Assembly: GCA_030589965.1 (NCBI GenBank)
Contig: JAUUZM010000024.1
Span: forward strand, 1 to 16,249
Source: Bacteroides sp.
GTDB lineage: Bacteria > Bacteroidota > Bacteroidia > Bacteroidales > SM23-62
Length of the DNA stretch: 16,249 nucleotides
Reading direction: 5' to 3'
Made by a program: the position numbers and the translations under genes. The stretch's first letter is position 1, and the number at the start of each line of letters is the position of its first letter. Below are positions 1 through 7,862 of the stretch, piece after piece. The notes beneath the pieces were generated by a model, which ran no database searches, had not been told where the DNA came from, and saw only the letters and a program-made list of their open reading frames with translations.

Positions 1-1208
1 AATTCCTTATTGATCATTACCCGGTCAATGGTGCTCTGGTCAAAGTAGCGGATGGTAATAAGTTCCAGTCCCGTTTCATACACCGCCTTGAATTCTTTCT
101 CGAGATCATCCACCAGGTTCCTTACCTTACGCTTATTATTACTGATACAGATCTGGAAACTGATCGCGGAGTTCAGCATGAGGTTAATCTTGACACCATG
201 CTTGTGCAGGTACCCGTATATGGTTTCCAGGTTGTCTTCAGCAATGAATGAGAAATCTTTTGGGGATATCCGGATAAGTACCTGGTCCATATTGAATATG
301 AATGAAGGGATCAGTTTGTCATACTGAAGATTCCCTACCAGGGTTCCCTCCTCATCCGGATGAATAAAGGACTTAATATAGAGGTTAATATTTTTGTTCT
401 GAAGGGGCTTAATCGTCTTGGGATGAATAACAGATGCCCCGTAATAGGCGAGTTCTATAGCATCCTGGTAGGATATTTTATCCAGTTTCTCTGTATTGTC
501 AAACCATTTCGGATCTGCGTTCAGGACACCGGGAACATCTTTCCAGATAGTCACAGATTCGGCCAGCAGGATATGGGCAAGAATGGCCGCAGTAAAGTCT
601 GAACCCTCTCTTCCCAGGGTTGTTGTAATATCATTTATAGTTGATGCCACGAATCCCTGGGTAATGTATACACGGGTATTTCTGAAGTTGAAATTCTTTT
701 TTGTCTGCTGGGTAGATAATGGCCAATCGATTCTTGCCTCGCGGAAAGTGTTATTACTTTTAATGGATGGCCTGATGTCCATCCAGTTATTATCAATGCC
801 TGCATCATTCAGGAATGCAGAGATTATTTTGGTGGAAAACATCTCACCAAATGGGACAATCTGGTCATAATCATAATCGTAATTCAGGGTTGGAGCTTTC
901 TCCAGTCTCTCCTCCATGCTAGCATAAAACTTCATAAACTCCTGATGGAAAGGATGTTCAGCATCGGGGAATAATTCACTTACTATTCCCAGGTGAAAGA
1001 CTTTCCTCTCATCTACTGCCTTTGTGAGTTCTTTCTTCCTTTTATGAAAATAATGATCAACAATATCCTCCATGGCATTGGTGGTCTTACCCATCGCCGA
1101 GACTACAATAGCAATTTTCTCCCTGGGATACCTCTTTAGGATATCCCCCACATTTCTGACAGCGTCTGCAGATTTAACCGATGCTCCTCCAAACTTAAAA
1201 ACGATCAT
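1..1208 (-). CDS. Aspartate kinase, monofunctional (3' end cut by window edge)
   Basis: Phosphorylates L-aspartate to aspartyl-4-phosphate, the first step toward lysine/diaminopimelate, threonine and methionine, in the cytoplasm. The reading frame is open from the ATG at 1208 down to the left edge, giving 402 residues without a stop; monofunctional family members are about 440-450, so roughly 40 residues are missing. The N-terminal kinase motif KFGGASV is at residues 5-11, followed by a VVSAMGKTTNAM segment. The nucleotide-binding signature GREGSDFTAA starts at residue 199, then DVPGVLNADP, and the YYGASVIHPKT motif ends at T265. From about residue 308 the sequence (DQVLIRISPKDFSFIAED, then INLMLNSAISFQICIS) matches the first regulatory ACT domain; the second is cut. 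Feedback inhibition by an aspartate-family amino acid is typical of the family, but which effector cannot be read here. The homoserine dehydrogenase half of the fused enzyme is not present in what is visible. Transcribed divergently from fbp. Family call is secure; the symbol (lysC, thrA-type or other) is left open. Confidence 0.96.
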   Translation of the reverse strand, partial: MIVFKFGGASVKSADAVRNVGDILKRYPREKIAIVVSAMGKTTNAMEDIVDHYFHKRKKELTKAVDERKVFHLGIVSELFPDAEHPFHQEFMKFYASMEERLEKAPTLNYDYDYDQIVPFGEMFSTKIISAFLNDAGIDNNWMDIRPSIKSNNTFREARIDWPLSTQQTKKNFNFRNTRVYITQGFVASTINDITTTLGREGSDFTAAILAHILLAESVTIWKDVPGVLNADPKWFDNTEKLDKISYQDAIELAYYGASVIHPKTIKPLQNKNINLYIKSFIHPDEEGTLVGNLQYDKLIPSFIFNMDQVLIRISPKDFSFIAEDNLETIYGYLHKHGVKINLMLNSAISFQICISNNKRKVRNLVDDLEKEFKAVYETGLELITIRYFDQSTIDRVMINKE

Positions 1209-1239
1209 GCTTGTAATTATTATATTTGATATGGGACTG

Positions 1240-1247
1240 CAAATTTA
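1240..1247 (-). promoter_or_regulatory. Candidate -7 promoter element for the aspartate kinase gene
   Basis: Read on the minus strand this is TAAATTTG, an exact match to the Bacteroidota -7 consensus TAnnTTTG. It lies 31 bases upstream of the ATG at 1208, so transcription would start about 25 bases before the gene. No clear TTTG -33 box is seen; only a T-rich run (plus-strand A run, 1264-1270) lies at roughly the right distance. Inferred by eye. Confidence 0.4.
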
Positions 1248-1256
1248 TTAAACTAT

Positions 1257-1278
1257 TGTACTTAAAAAAAGTAGTACA
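1257..1278. repeat. Short inverted repeat in the divergent intergenic gap
   Basis: TGTACT (1257-1262) and AGTACA (1273-1278) are perfect inverted 6-base arms separated by a 10-base A-rich spacer. The repeat sits between the divergent aspartate kinase and fbp genes and overlaps the candidate fbp promoter element. It could be an operator or a small hairpin; arms this short in AT-rich DNA can also occur by chance. Confidence 0.3.
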
Positions 1279-1282
1279 TTTA
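1275..1282 (+). promoter_or_regulatory. Candidate -7 promoter element for fbp
   Basis: TACATTTA differs from the Bacteroidota consensus TAnnTTTG only in the last base. A partial -33 box (ATTG, 1255-1258) lies 16 bases upstream. It would give a leader of about 20-25 bases before the fbp ATG at 1311. A closer match, TATATTTG at 1221-1228, is also present on this strand but has no TTTG partner upstream and would give a leader of about 75 bases. Confidence 0.3.
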
Positions 1283-1310
1283 TTTCATAGAAATCCGAAA
1301 ACCATCTCTT

Positions 1311-2330
1311 ATGGCAAAGAAATTCAGAGCCCTGACCCTGGGTGAATTTGTAGTAGCTCAACAAAACGCTTTTCCCTATGCTACCGGGGATCTTACACGT
1401 CTTTTGAATCATATCGGGATTGCCTCAAAAATTGTCAACCGGGAAGTGAATATGGCTGGTCTGGTAGATATTCTGGGCGAAACAGGCAAGGAGAACATCC
1501 AGGGTGAGCAGGTAAAAAAGCTGGATGATTATGCCAATGAGCAGTTTAAGTTAATTCTTGGTTCAAGTACGGAGGTTTGCGGACTTGCAACGGAAGAAGA
1601 AAAAGAGTCTGTATCCTTTGAGAGTGATCTGTCAAGAGAAGGTAAATATATTGTCTGCATGGATCCCCTTGACGGATCTTCCAACATTGATGTGAATGTT
1701 TCAATTGGTACTGTTTTTTGTATTTACAGAAGGATCAGCGAGGTCGGCACAGCTTCTGAGGAGAAGGATTTTTTGCAAAGGGGTACAGAACAGGTGGCAG
1801 CCGGTTATGTATTATATGGATCCTCAACCATGCTGGTTTATACGACTGGAATGGGAGTAACAGGTTTTACCCTCGATCCGTCTATTGGGGAGTATTTTCT
1901 TTCCCACCGAAAAATAAATATGCCGGATTTGGGCACTACCTATTCCATTAACGAAGGAAACTATATCAATTTCCCGGCAGGGGTAAAACAATATATCAAG
2001 TACTGCCAGGAGAATGATCTGTCTACTCACAGGCCTTATACTTCCCGGTATATTGGCTCTCTGGTTGCTGATTTTCACCGCAATATGCTGAAAGGTGGAA
2101 TTTATATTTATCCACAGACCAAGGCCCACCCGGAAGGGAAGCTGCGCCTGACCTACGAATGCAATCCAATTGCCTTCCTTACGGAGCAGTCCGGCGGAAT
2201 CGCCACCGACGGAATGGGAAACAGGATACTGGAAATACCGGTTACCTCAATCCATCAACGCGTCCCGTTTTTTGCAGGTTCACCTGAAATGGTAAAGCTT
2301 GCTGAAAAATACATGAAGATTAATTCTTAA
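1311..2330 (+). CDS. fbp: Fructose-1,6-bisphosphatase, class I
   Basis: Hydrolyses fructose-1,6-bisphosphate to fructose-6-phosphate, the committed step of gluconeogenesis, in the cytoplasm with divalent metal. The product is 339 residues, the usual class I length. The metal-dependent phosphatase signature DPLDGSSN lies at residues 118-125, preceded by the ATEEE acidic metal-ligand segment at 93-97. The sugar-phosphate binding region shows NEGN (214-217), RYIGSLVADFHRNML (246-260) and KLRLTYECNP (277-286), with E283 in the place of the conserved metal-binding glutamate. The ATG at 1311 gives MAKKFRALTLGEFV, a normal family N-terminus; no Shine-Dalgarno sequence precedes it, as is usual in Bacteroidota. 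It is divergent from the aspartate kinase gene and 63 bases upstream of mfd. Inositol monophosphatases share the DPLDG motif but are shorter and lack the C-terminal block seen here. Confidence 0.97.
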   Translation: MAKKFRALTLGEFVVAQQNAFPYATGDLTRLLNHIGIASKIVNREVNMAGLVDILGETGKENIQGEQVKKLDDYANEQFKLILGSSTEVCGLATEEEKESVSFESDLSREGKYIVCMDPLDGSSNIDVNVSIGTVFCIYRRISEVGTASEEKDFLQRGTEQVAAGYVLYGSSTMLVYTTGMGVTGFTLDPSIGEYFLSHRKINMPDLGTTYSINEGNYINFPAGVKQYIKYCQENDLSTHRPYTSRYIGSLVADFHRNMLKGGIYIYPQTKAHPEGKLRLTYECNPIAFLTEQSGGIATDGMGNRILEIPVTSIHQRVPFFAGSPEMVKLAEKYMKINS

Positions 2331-2335
2331 TCAAT

Positions 2336-2343
2336 TATCTTCG
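2336..2343 (+). promoter_or_regulatory. Candidate -7 promoter element for mfd
   Basis: TATCTTCG in the 63-base fbp-mfd gap matches TAnnTTTG except for one T-to-C change, and is followed by CAG as many Bacteroidota promoters are. It lies 50 bases before the mfd ATG. The identical octamer occurs in the gap before the PpiD-like gene (11104-11111). No -33 TTTG is visible. No terminator hairpin is seen after fbp, so read-through into mfd is also possible. Confidence 0.33.
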
Positions 2344-2393
2344 CAGTCCCGAAAATCCTGCAAACAGTTTATGCTGGATAATGCGGCGAAAAA

Positions 2394-5300
2394 ATGAATC
2401 CAGGAGAATTTCGAAACATCTATAAGGATCAGCCAGGGCTTGAACAATTGAACTCATGGCTTACGAATGAATCCAAGCTGGATTCCAATGGCCGGGTCGT
2501 CCATCTGAATGGATTGAGCGGATCATCCCCTGCCCTGGTGGCTGCCAGTATACTCGAGAATCCTGAAAGCAACCATGTTTTTGTGCTGCCGGACAAGGAA
2601 ACTGCCGCCTATTTCCGGAATGACCTGATTAATTTTCTCTCCGATCAGGATAATATTGCAGACAAGTCAGGAAATACCAGAGACGAGCGAGGAAATACCG
2701 GAGAGGGTGAAGGCGCCCTGTTCTTCCCTTCCTCTTACAAACGATCTGTGCAGTATTACCAGAAAAGCAAGGATCAGATAATTCGCCGGACAGAAGTAAT
2801 GAAGAAAATAAACCAGGCCAAAGCACCCCTGGTGATAATCAGTTTTCCCGAGGCCCTGGTAGAGAAGATCGTATCCCCAAGATTTCTGAATGATAATGCG
2901 TTCAGAATCAGGAAAGGGGAAAAGTTGTCCCTTAGTTTTTTAGCAGATTTCCTGGATTCCTGCCATTTTCAGTCCGTCGATTTTGTCTATGAACCCGGAC
3001 AATACTCCCTTAGGGGTAGTATAATTGATGTGTTCTCCTACTCCGCCAGATTCCCATTTCGGATCGATTTTTTCGGAGAGGAAATTGATTCCATACGCAG
3101 TTTCGACATTGAGAACCAGCTTTCCATAGAAAAGCTTGAGCAGGTGAGCCTTATCCCCAACCTGGTTGAAATGCAATCAGAAGAGGAAGGAGAAGCCATG
3201 ATTCCATTTACAGAATACATTGGTAAAGACACGATTTACTGGACCCATGATCTTGCCTATACCCGTGTACGGATGGATGAAATCTTTGAGAGGACCAGGG
3301 GCGCCCGTGAGGAAGATGAAGATCATATCACCGATTCAAATAAGGCAGATTACCTGATTGACGGGAAGCATTTTACAGAATTAATCGCTGCCTCAAGGAT
3401 CATTGAATTCGGACAGCAGGTATACTATTCTCCCCAGGAAACCCTGTCTTTTGACACATCTCCTCAACCGGCTTTTAATAAGAATTTCGAACTTCTGGCC
3501 GATGATTTGAAACTACACAGTACAAAAGGATACAGCAATTACATCCTCTCCGATAACCAGAAACAGATCAACCGGCTGGGGGCAATTTTTGAAGATACAC
3601 ATGCCGATGTCGAATACCAGGTCCTGTTTACAACCCTGCATGAGGGATTTATTGATCATACCCTGAAGGCATGCATTTATACAGACCACCAGATTTTTGA
3701 CCGGTATCACAGGTATAAGCTGCAGGAACATATCACCAGGAAAGAGGGATTGACTGTCAAGGAGCTTACCGGACTCAACCCGGGTGATTATGTGGTGCAT
3801 ATCGATCATGGGATCGGACAGTTCGGGGGACTCGAGAAAATACGTTTGGATAATCGGGAACAGGAAGCTGTAAAACTTGTTTTCAAGGACCAGGACACTC
3901 TCTTTGTAAGCATTCACTCACTGCACCGGATATCCAAATACAAGGGAAAGGATAGCCAGCCTCCCAGAGTGTATAAACTTGGGACCGGCACCTGGCAGAA
4001 GCTGAAAAATAATACCCGGAAGAAGGTAAGGGACATTGCCAAGGACCTGATTGAACTGTATGCCAAACGGAAAGCCCAGAATGGATTTGCATTTTCCGCC
4101 GACTCTTATCTACAGACTGAGCTGGAAGCATCCTTTATGTATGAGGATACAGAGGATCAGTTCAAGGCGACCCGGGAACTGAAAGAAGGCATGGAAGCCG
4201 ATTTTCCGATGGACCGCCTGGTATGTGGAGATGTCGGATTCGGGAAAACGGAAGTAGCTATACGGGCAGCCTTCAAAGCAGTCAGTGACAGTAAACAGGT
4301 GGCCGTACTGGTTCCCACCACCATCCTGGCATTACAGCATTTTAAAACCTTTTCTGAACGACTCAAAGATTTCCCCTGCAAAGTAGACTATATCAGCCGG
4401 CTTAAAAACCCTGCCGCTCAGCGTAAAGCATTGGAGGAACTGGCTAGGGGGGAAACCGATATTTTAATTGGGACCCACCGTCTGGTAAGCAAGGATGTGC
4501 AGTTTAAGGATCTTGGACTTCTGATCATTGATGAGGAACAAAAATTTGGAGTTGCCATGAAGGAAAAACTCAGGCAGATAAAACTTAATGTGGATACCCT
4601 GACTCTGACTGCAACGCCCATTCCAAGAACCCTTCAATTATCGCTAATGGGGGCCAGGGACCTTTCCATCATCCGTACCCCGCCGCCCAACCGCCTCCCC
4701 ATCATGACCGAACTCCACAGCTTCAACGAGGACATTATCCGGGAGGCCATTTATTATGAAGCGAGCAGGGGGGGACAGGTGTTTTTTATCCATAACAGAA
4801 TACAGAATATTGCCGAGATCGAAGCCCTGGTGAATCGTGTTTGTCCGGATGTCAAAACCATTGTCGCCCACGGACAAATGGAGGGTCCGAAACTGGAGAA
4901 GATCATGCTCGATTTTATTGAAGGTGATTATGATGTGCTGATCTCAACCACTATTATTGAATCCGGACTGGATATTCCAAATGCCAATACCATCATTATT
5001 AACCAGGCTCATCATTTCGGTCTTAGTGAGCTCCATCAACTTCGGGGCAGGGTGGGCAGATCAAACCGAAAAGCCTTCTGTTACCTGCTGGCACCACCAA
5101 TGACCCTGCAAACTCCCGAAGCCAGGAGAAGGCTGAAGGCAATCGAAGAATTTTCTGAAATCGGAAGCGGTCTGAATATTGCTATGCAGGACCTGGATAT
5201 AAGGGGTGCCGGTAATCTGCTGGGAGCAGAACAGAGTGGCTTTATAGCTGAAATCGGATTTGAAACCTACCACAGGATCCTCGATGAAGCACTGCTGGAA

Positions 5301-5825
5301 CTTAAGGAAGGCGAATATAAAGACCTGTTCAGGGATCAAAAAACAGAAGCAGAGCAAAAGGAAACACCCAAATATCTGGTTGACAGCCAGATCGACACAG
5401 ACCTGTGCCTCCTTTTTCCGGATAAATACATTGAAAGTAATTCGGAACGTCTCAGGCTTTACAGAATCCTTGACTCCATCTCATCCGAAGAACGCCTTCA
5501 GGCATTTGAAAAAGAACTGGAAGACCGTTTTGGTCCCATTCCCCCGGAAACTTCTGAATTGATGAATGTTGTTCGCCTTCGCTGGATGGCTATAAAACTT
5601 GGCTTTGAAAAGATCATTCTGAAAAAGAGCCGCATGATCATTCATTTCATTAATAATCCTGAATCCAGCTATTTTGAATCCGATGTATTCAGATCGGTGC
5701 TTGGATTTGTCCAGAGCCAGGGAAGAAAATACAGTATGAAGGAATCCGATGGCAAGCTCAGATTGTCTACCGATAACATCAATTCCATCTCCTCTGCCAT
5801 AAAGGTACTGGAGAAAATGATTTAA
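2394..5825 (+). CDS. mfd: Transcription-repair coupling factor Mfd
   Basis: An ATP-driven DNA translocase that removes RNA polymerase stalled at a lesion and recruits UvrA to start nucleotide excision repair. The 1143 residues are within the usual 1100-1200. Residues 1 to about 300 are the UvrB-like module, with VDFVYEPGQY at 195-204. The RNA-polymerase-interacting domain follows at about 457-525 (LNPGDYVVHIDHGIGQF). The superfamily 2 helicase core has Walker A GDVGFGKT (612-619), DEEQ (713-716), TATPIPRT (739-746), a STTIIESGLDIPNANT motif and QLRGRVGR (882-889), ahead of the autoinhibitory C-terminal domain (about 1000-1143). The helicase motifs are complete, so it should be active. The N-terminal module has a Gly/Glu-rich in-frame tandem repeat (residues 92-105). 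RecG shares the helicase core but lacks the N- and C-terminal modules. The coaX ATG follows 7 bases after the stop, suggesting one transcript. Confidence 0.98.
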   Translation: MNPGEFRNIYKDQPGLEQLNSWLTNESKLDSNGRVVHLNGLSGSSPALVAASILENPESNHVFVLPDKETAAYFRNDLINFLSDQDNIADKSGNTRDERGNTGEGEGALFFPSSYKRSVQYYQKSKDQIIRRTEVMKKINQAKAPLVIISFPEALVEKIVSPRFLNDNAFRIRKGEKLSLSFLADFLDSCHFQSVDFVYEPGQYSLRGSIIDVFSYSARFPFRIDFFGEEIDSIRSFDIENQLSIEKLEQVSLIPNLVEMQSEEEGEAMIPFTEYIGKDTIYWTHDLAYTRVRMDEIFERTRGAREEDEDHITDSNKADYLIDGKHFTELIAASRIIEFGQQVYYSPQETLSFDTSPQPAFNKNFELLADDLKLHSTKGYSNYILSDNQKQINRLGAIFEDTHADVEYQVLFTTLHEGFIDHTLKACIYTDHQIFDRYHRYKLQEHITRKEGLTVKELTGLNPGDYVVHIDHGIGQFGGLEKIRLDNREQEAVKLVFKDQDTLFVSIHSLHRISKYKGKDSQPPRVYKLGTGTWQKLKNNTRKKVRDIAKDLIELYAKRKAQNGFAFSADSYLQTELEASFMYEDTEDQFKATRELKEGMEADFPMDRLVCGDVGFGKTEVAIRAAFKAVSDSKQVAVLVPTTILALQHFKTFSERLKDFPCKVDYISRLKNPAAQRKALEELARGETDILIGTHRLVSKDVQFKDLGLLIIDEEQKFGVAMKEKLRQIKLNVDTLTLTATPIPRTLQLSLMGARDLSIIRTPPPNRLPIMTELHSFNEDIIREAIYYEASRGGQVFFIHNRIQNIAEIEALVNRVCPDVKTIVAHGQMEGPKLEKIMLDFIEGDYDVLISTTIIESGLDIPNANTIIINQAHHFGLSELHQLRGRVGRSNRKAFCYLLAPPMTLQTPEARRRLKAIEEFSEIGSGLNIAMQDLDIRGAGNLLGAEQSGFIAEIGFETYHRILDEALLELKEGEYKDLFRDQKTEAEQKETPKYLVDSQIDTDLCLLFPDKYIESNSERLRLYRILDSISSEERLQAFEKELEDRFGPIPPETSELMNVVRLRWMAIKLGFEKIILKKSRMIIHFINNPESSYFESDVFRSVLGFVQSQGRKYSMKESDGKLRLSTDNINSISSAIKVLEKMI
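2667..2708 (+). repeat. Two in-frame 21-base tandem repeats inside mfd
   Basis: Units 2667-2687 and 2688-2708 share the core GGAAATACC(A/G)GAGA and encode the heptads SGNTRDE and RGNTGEG at residues 92-105 of Mfd. Because each unit is seven codons, the duplication keeps the frame. It lies in a hydrophilic segment between predicted structured parts of the UvrB-like module, consistent with a loop that tolerates insertion. Confidence 0.6.
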
Positions 5826-5832
5826 ATTTGCA

Positions 5833-6570
5833 ATGGATATGAACCTGGTGATAGATATTGGAAATTCTTCTGTTAAAGCGGCCCTCTTTAATTCCGGAAA
5901 AATAATATCCACCTCCCATTGGGAAGGAAAATATACTGAGAGCCTGGTGGACCTGCTTGAATCAAATCCTGACATCAACAATGCCATAATCTCCAGTGTT
6001 CGAAAAAATGATGGAGGGATATCTGAGAAACTCGATATTTTTAATGTCCCTGTGCTTCTGCTTGATGTGAATACCCCTCTGCCCATAGCCAACCTGTATC
6101 GTACAAATCAAACCTTGGGTCGTGACAGAATTGCGGCAGCAGTGGGGGCAAATTACCGTTTCCGGAATAAAAACCTGCTGGTTATCGATGCCGGCACAGC
6201 CATTACAATTGATTTCGTTTCATCGGGGAATGAGTTCCTGGGGGGGAATATTTCTCCGGGAATGTCCATGCGATTGCGTGCCTTGCATGAATTCACGGAC
6301 AAGCTTCCGCTTGTCAAGCCATCCGGTTCAGTACCTCTCCTGGGGGATGATACTGAGAGTGCCATTCTTGCAGGAGTTGTGAATGGAATAATTTTCGAGA
6401 TCGATGAATACGTAAACAGGCAAAAAATACGTTATCCTGACCTGAAGGTTGTATTGACAGGAGGAGATGCAATGTTCTTTGATAAGAAATTAAAAAATTC
6501 CATCTTTGTGGACCTTAATTTGAATTTGCAGGGACTCCATAGAATATTAGATTACAATGTTGATAGATAG
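5833..6570 (+). CDS. coaX: Type III pantothenate kinase
   Basis: Phosphorylates pantothenate to 4'-phosphopantothenate, the first step of CoA synthesis; this ASKHA-fold type needs a monovalent cation and is not inhibited by CoA. The 245 residues match the family. The phosphate-binding DIGNSS is at residues 8-13, TLGRDR at 94-99 (pantothenate site, with the usual Asp-Arg), IDAGTAITIDF at 118-128, GGNISPGM at 137-144, and LTGGDA at 208-213. The ATG at 5833 is 7 bases after the mfd stop; an ATG at 5839 (Met3) would also keep the whole phosphate-binding motif and cannot be excluded. The end overlaps the next gene by 14 bases, suggesting translational coupling. In many bacteria coaX sits beside birA, which is not seen here; in this window it leads the envelope genes instead. 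Confidence 0.96.
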   Translation: MDMNLVIDIGNSSVKAALFNSGKIISTSHWEGKYTESLVDLLESNPDINNAIISSVRKNDGGISEKLDIFNVPVLLLDVNTPLPIANLYRTNQTLGRDRIAAAVGANYRFRNKNLLVIDAGTAITIDFVSSGNEFLGGNISPGMSMRLRALHEFTDKLPLVKPSGSVPLLGDDTESAILAGVVNGIIFEIDEYVNRQKIRYPDLKVVLTGGDAMFFDKKLKNSIFVDLNLNLQGLHRILDYNVDR

Positions 6571-7852
6571 AAGGTTTCGGGTATTAGTTTTATTGATTAT
6601 TCTTGCCGGACAGGTTCTCGCACAAAGCAACTCAGACTCTCCTTATTCGAGATTTGGTCTCGGGATCATGTCCCAGCCAGGCTTTTCGAAGAACCGGGCC
6701 ATGGGGGGAGTGGGACTTGCCCTTAGAGATAACAACCATATTAATTATCTCAATCCAGCATCCTATTCAGCTGTTGATACGATGTCATTTCTTTTCGATT
6801 TTGGCGTTATGGGCCATCACACCTATACAGAATACGAGGGGGGAACCGATAATTTTAGCGGGGGAAACATGGATCACATTGCCCTGTCATTCCCTGTTAC
6901 TAAGTGGTGGGGAGCAAGTGTGGGTGTACTTCCATACTCAAAGGTCGGCTATTCCATCAAACAGGAAGATTATAAGGAAAACATTGGATTTCTGGATTAT
7001 ATATACACCGGTAATGGAGGAATCAGTCAGTTCTTTCTGGGAACATCCATTGAACTGTTTAATCGTCTTTCTATTGGGGTCAACTTCAAATATCTTTTTG
7101 GATCCATTGATCTGAAGCGAACGGTGAGTTTTCCCTTCGAGCCTGCACATTCAGTTACTAAAATTGAGAGCCGGACCCTGGTAAACGATTTTATTATCGA
7201 TCTCGGAATTCAGTATTCCCAGGATTTTCTTGAAGATTATAACATCACTATTGGGATGATCTTTGATAATAAAACAAGCATCTCAGCCGAAAACAGGATT
7301 CTGAAAACAAATACATTCCCCGGAGCACCTACCTCGATTCCCGGTGATTCAACTGTAATTGACCCTCGTTTTATAATCGAGGAGTCAAGTCAAAAGGGTA
7401 ATATAGTAATACCAAGTAATATTGGGGCTGGATTATTATTTAAGTATAATAATAAGTTAAGTGTAGGATTCGACTACTATGAACAGGATTGGTCCAATGC
7501 AACATTATTTTATTCAAATCAGACCTTTACAAAGAGTAATTCATTCCATGGCGGAATGGAATTAATACCTGATCCCGAAGCACTTAGGGGATATCACAAA
7601 CGTATTGCTTACAGGTTGGGCGGGCATTATCAGAACTCCTACCTGAAGTTCGAAGATGAGCAGTTGAAAGATTATGGCATAAGTTTTGGAGCAGGTTTAC
7701 CATTAAAGAACCAGAGAAGCTCGGTTAACCTGGCCATCGAGGCAGGTAGAAGAGGTACACTGGAAAATGATTTGATTCGTGAGAATTACCTGTTTTTAAG
7801 TTTTAGTGTAACTTTATATGATTTTTGGTTCGTGAAGAGAAAGTTTGATTAA
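6557..7852 (+). CDS. Predicted beta-barrel outer-membrane protein (FadL/PorV-like fold suspected), function unknown
   Basis: The 431-residue product has a signal peptide: RR at 5-6, a hydrophobic core at about 8-19, and likely cleavage after VLAQ (residue 23). The mature start has SPYSRFGLG (28-36), then NRAMGGVG (46-53) and NPASYSAVDT (66-75), a pattern familiar from Bacteroidota outer-membrane proteins that resemble FadL/OmpP1 or PorV-type barrels. The rest alternates polar and hydrophobic residues with many aromatic-glycine turns, consistent with 12-16 beta strands; the C-terminus (SVTLYDFWFVKRKFD) does not end in phenylalanine as proteobacterial barrels do. The ATG at 6557 overlaps the coaX end by 14 bases, and the TPR gene follows after 10 bases, so all three are likely co-transcribed. 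A transported substrate cannot be named. Barrel class is inferred from sequence pattern, not from a domain search. Confidence 0.8.
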   Translation: MLIDRRFRVLVLLIILAGQVLAQSNSDSPYSRFGLGIMSQPGFSKNRAMGGVGLALRDNNHINYLNPASYSAVDTMSFLFDFGVMGHHTYTEYEGGTDNFSGGNMDHIALSFPVTKWWGASVGVLPYSKVGYSIKQEDYKENIGFLDYIYTGNGGISQFFLGTSIELFNRLSIGVNFKYLFGSIDLKRTVSFPFEPAHSVTKIESRTLVNDFIIDLGIQYSQDFLEDYNITIGMIFDNKTSISAENRILKTNTFPGAPTSIPGDSTVIDPRFIIEESSQKGNIVIPSNIGAGLLFKYNNKLSVGFDYYEQDWSNATLFYSNQTFTKSNSFHGGMELIPDPEALRGYHKRIAYRLGGHYQNSYLKFEDEQLKDYGISFGAGLPLKNQRSSVNLAIEAGRRGTLENDLIRENYLFLSFSVTLYDFWFVKRKFD

Positions 7853-7862
7853 TTAGTAAAGA

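Noticed and set aside
52..870. Plus-strand open frames at 52-327, 360-602 and 496-870
   Set aside because: They are antisense to a continuous aspartate kinase frame with all family motifs, and their products have no recognisable pattern.
5481..6092. A 203-codon minus-strand open frame across the mfd-coaX junction
   Set aside because: It lies opposite two well-supported genes that are conserved through the whole stretch; the product looks like an antisense shadow.
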